In this document: in pieces, positions 62,800 through 64,000 of the stretch | Numbering within the stretch: position 1 is the first letter of the stretch | Layout of the letters: the number at the start of each line of letters is the position of its first letter | Source: Geodermatophilus saharensis | GTDB lineage: Bacteria; Actinomycetota; Actinomycetes; Mycobacteriales; Geodermatophilaceae | Reading direction: 5' to 3' | Length of the DNA: 64,000 nucleotides | NCBI RefSeq assembly: GCF_900188205.1 | Contig: NZ_FZOH01000003.1 | Location: 456,539 to 520,538 of the forward strand | Notes under the pieces: generated by a model | What the model was told of the DNA's origin: nothing | The model's database searches: none | What the model saw: the letters and a program-made list of their open reading frames with translations, nothing else | Made by a program: the position numbers and the translations under genes

Positions 62800-63690
62800 G
62801 TGTCGGAAGCCGACGTGGGCCGCGGGGTCGGCGAGCACCTGCCCGGCACGCTGCTGGCCCTGCTCGCCGCGGTGCTGTTCGGGGTGGGGTCGGTGCTGCA
62901 GCACCAGGCGGCGGCCCGGGCCGCGACCGGCGGGCGGCTGCGGATGCGGGCGATGGTGCGCCAGCGCACCTGGCTGCTGGGCCAGGCGACCACCACGAGC
63001 GGGACCGGCGCCCAGGTCGCCGCGCTCGCCCTCGCCCCGGTGTCGCTGGTGCAGCCGCTGCTCGCCGGGGAGCTGGTCGCCGCCCTCGGGGTGCGGGCGG
63101 TGCGCACGCGGCGGTCCCCGAGCCGCCGGGAGTGGACCGGTGCGCTGCTCACCGTGGGCGGGCTGGTGGTCTTCGTCGTGGCGGCCCGCCCGGGCCGGGC
63201 GACGGGCGGGCCGCCGCCGGCGTGGGCGTCGGTGGCCGCGGTCGCGGTGGTGCTGCTCGCCGTCGCGCTCACCGCCCGGCTCGGCTCCGGCAGCGCCGCC
63301 GCGCTGGCCTGCGGCGTCACCGGTGGCCTGGCCGCCGGGGTGGCGGCGGTGCTGGTCTCGGCGGCGCTCGGCGTGCTCACCGCCGACGGGCCGGCCGCCG
63401 CGCTGCTGCGGCCGGAGCCCTACGGCGCCGTCGTGGCGTCGATCGTCGCCCAGGTCGGCGCGCAGCAGGCCTACGGCCGCGGCTCGCTCAGCTGGTCCCT
63501 GCCGGCCCTGGTGGTGGTCGACCCGCTGGCCGCGGTGCCGGCGGCCCGGCTGCTGCTGGGGGAGCACCTCGAGCCCGGGCACGCGCTGGTGTGGGGGCCG
63601 GCCGGGCTGGTCGCCGTGGTCGGCGTCGTGCTGCTCACCCGCACCGAGCGGCGGCCGCCGCCGGTCCCGGCACCGACGGGCGGGAGCTGA
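62800..63690 (+). CDS. DMT-superfamily (EamA/NIPA-like) membrane transporter
   Basis: A 296-residue protein with nine to ten hydrophobic segments. Typical drug/metabolite-transporter features are LLALLAAVLFGVGSVLQHQAAARA at the start, APVSLVQPLLAGELVAALGVRA after helix 3, and a late repeat ALVVVDPLAAVPAARLLLGEHL. The same QHQAA and VSLVQPLL features occur in the NIPA-like magnesium-transporter-related group. The substrate is unknown. The GTG at 62800 has GGAGGA upstream, 13 bases after the Lrp-type stop, so the three genes probably form one unit. Confidence 0.82.
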   Translation: MSEADVGRGVGEHLPGTLLALLAAVLFGVGSVLQHQAAARAATGGRLRMRAMVRQRTWLLGQATTTSGTGAQVAALALAPVSLVQPLLAGELVAALGVRAVRTRRSPSRREWTGALLTVGGLVVFVVAARPGRATGGPPPAWASVAAVAVVLLAVALTARLGSGSAAALACGVTGGLAAGVAAVLVSAALGVLTADGPAAALLRPEPYGAVVASIVAQVGAQQAYGRGSLSWSLPALVVVDPLAAVPAARLLLGEHLEPGHALVWGPAGLVAVVGVVLLTRTERRPPPVPAPTGGS

Positions 63691-63725
63691 GGCCAACCGC
63701 CGCCGGAGCACCCCGGACCCCTCCT

Positions 63726-63742
63726 GACCGTTATCCCCAACT
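63726..63742. repeat. 17-bp repeated intergenic motif, copy 2
   Basis: GACCGTTATCCCCAACT, identical to 56456-56472. It lies upstream of the radical SAM gene. Confidence 0.6.
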
Positions 63743-63806
63743 TGCGACCAACACCGCCGCCAAGCCGGACCGCAACGGGGACCCGGGGAGGCGACTGGAC
63801 ATCCCG

Positions 63807-63822
63807 TCGAACGTGTGTTCGC
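63807..63822. promoter_or_regulatory. Actinobacterial SOS (LexA) box
   Basis: TCGAAC-GTGT-GTTCGC matches the LexA consensus TCGAAC-N4-GTTCGA at 11 of 12 fixed positions. It ends eight bases before the radical SAM start, so bound LexA would block the transcription start. Function is predicted from the match and position. Confidence 0.72.
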
Positions 63823-63830
63823 ATCGGTGC

Positions 63831-64000
63831 GTGCGGTGGGAGGGGCAGCGGCTGGACGCCGAGGACGGGACGCTGCTGCCGGGCATGCCGAGCGCGCGCG
63901 GTCTGCTCCGCAGCGTGCAGGTACCGGAGTTCCCGGGGGTGACGCTGCACGAGGTGCTGGCCCGGTCGGCGCTCAACGAGGTGCCCGCCGACTCGCGGAT
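63831..64000 (+). CDS. Rv2578c-family radical SAM protein, 5' part only
   Basis: Only the first 56 codons are inside the window. The start VRWEGQRLDAEDGTLLPGM, then RGLLRSVQVPEFPGVTLHEVLARSALNEVPADSR, matches the opening I recall for Rv2578c-type radical SAM proteins (a xxRSVxxPxFxGxTxHEVxxxSALNxVP pattern). The CxxxCxxC cluster motif would lie beyond the window edge and cannot be checked here. An SOS box directly upstream points to DNA-damage control. The GTG at 63831 is chosen because it gives the family start. Confidence 0.7.
   Translation, partial: MRWEGQRLDAEDGTLLPGMPSARGLLRSVQVPEFPGVTLHEVLARSALNEVPADSR

Noticed and set aside
63726-63742. DnaA box marking a replication origin
   Set aside because: It is a single imperfect box with no dnaA, dnaN or clustered boxes nearby. 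The two copies lie 7 kb apart.

Overview
The window reads as chromosomal DNA of a very GC-rich actinobacterium, most likely of the Geodermatophilaceae type (Blastococcus, Geodermatophilus, Modestobacter). The support is a complete Pup-proteasome locus joined to tatA, tatC and helY, a mycofactocin-type dehydrogenase, GTG starts in a large share of genes, four-base GTGA/ATGA overlaps, and actinobacterial -10 elements (TANNNT) placed 6-8 bases before start codons. The genus is an inference. No rRNA, tRNA, CRISPR array, insertion sequence or prophage was seen. No gene-free stretch exceeds 300 bases.

Region 1 (1-11.7 kb) is central and accessory carbon metabolism. It holds a 3'-truncated pta (minus strand), a GAF/Fis-type activator, and a divergent three-gene operon (amidohydrolase, DUF59/MIP18 protein, zinc alcohol dehydrogenase). 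That operon resembles the accessory genes of actinobacterial propane/acetone monooxygenase clusters, but no monooxygenase gene is present. A SnoaL-like protein, a large E1/transketolase-type ThDP enzyme, a 6-phosphofructokinase and a secreted anchored protein follow.

Region 2 (11.8-28.6 kb) holds a lipoprotein, a TlpA/DipZ-like protein with an incomplete redox motif, and a myo-inositol catabolic locus. Reading along the minus strand the order is iolC, a DeoC/LacD-type aldolase, iolB, iolD, iolE, iolG, an iolH-like gene, mmsA and a mycofactocin-type SDR. A divergent GntR regulator (iolR-like), a tautomerase, a FUSC-type exporter and a sugar-porter MFS protein follow. The same 10-bp palindrome lies in the iolC/iolR intergenic region and before the tautomerase, which suggests that they share a regulon.

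Region 3 (28.6-39.9 kb) contains a metallo-beta-lactamase-fold hydrolase, a TetR plus ABC exporter operon with a clear TetR-like operator, the coupled pair PEP synthase regulatory protein and ppsA, a HAD hydrolase, an imidazolonepropionase-like amidohydrolase, a RecB-type iron-sulfur nuclease, and trmI.

Region 4 (40-59.4 kb) is the Pup-proteasome system: mpa, dop, a degenerate acyl-CoA-dehydrogenase-like gene, pup, an endonuclease VII-like zinc protein, prcB, prcA, pafA, a DUF3866 gene, pafB, pafC, a small membrane protein, tatA, tatC, an FAD oxidoreductase, a diacylglycerol-kinase-like gene and helY. Pup is deamidated by Dop and ligated to target lysines by PafA. Tagged proteins are unfolded by Mpa and degraded by PrcBA.

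Region 5 (59.5-64 kb) has a repeat-rich DUF4333 membrane protein, a 5'-3' exonuclease-like protein, an M24 peptidase, an Lrp/AsnC regulator, a DMT-like transporter, and the start of an Rv2578c-type radical SAM gene preceded by a near-perfect actinobacterial SOS box. Family assignments come from reading motifs and recalled families. No database search was run.
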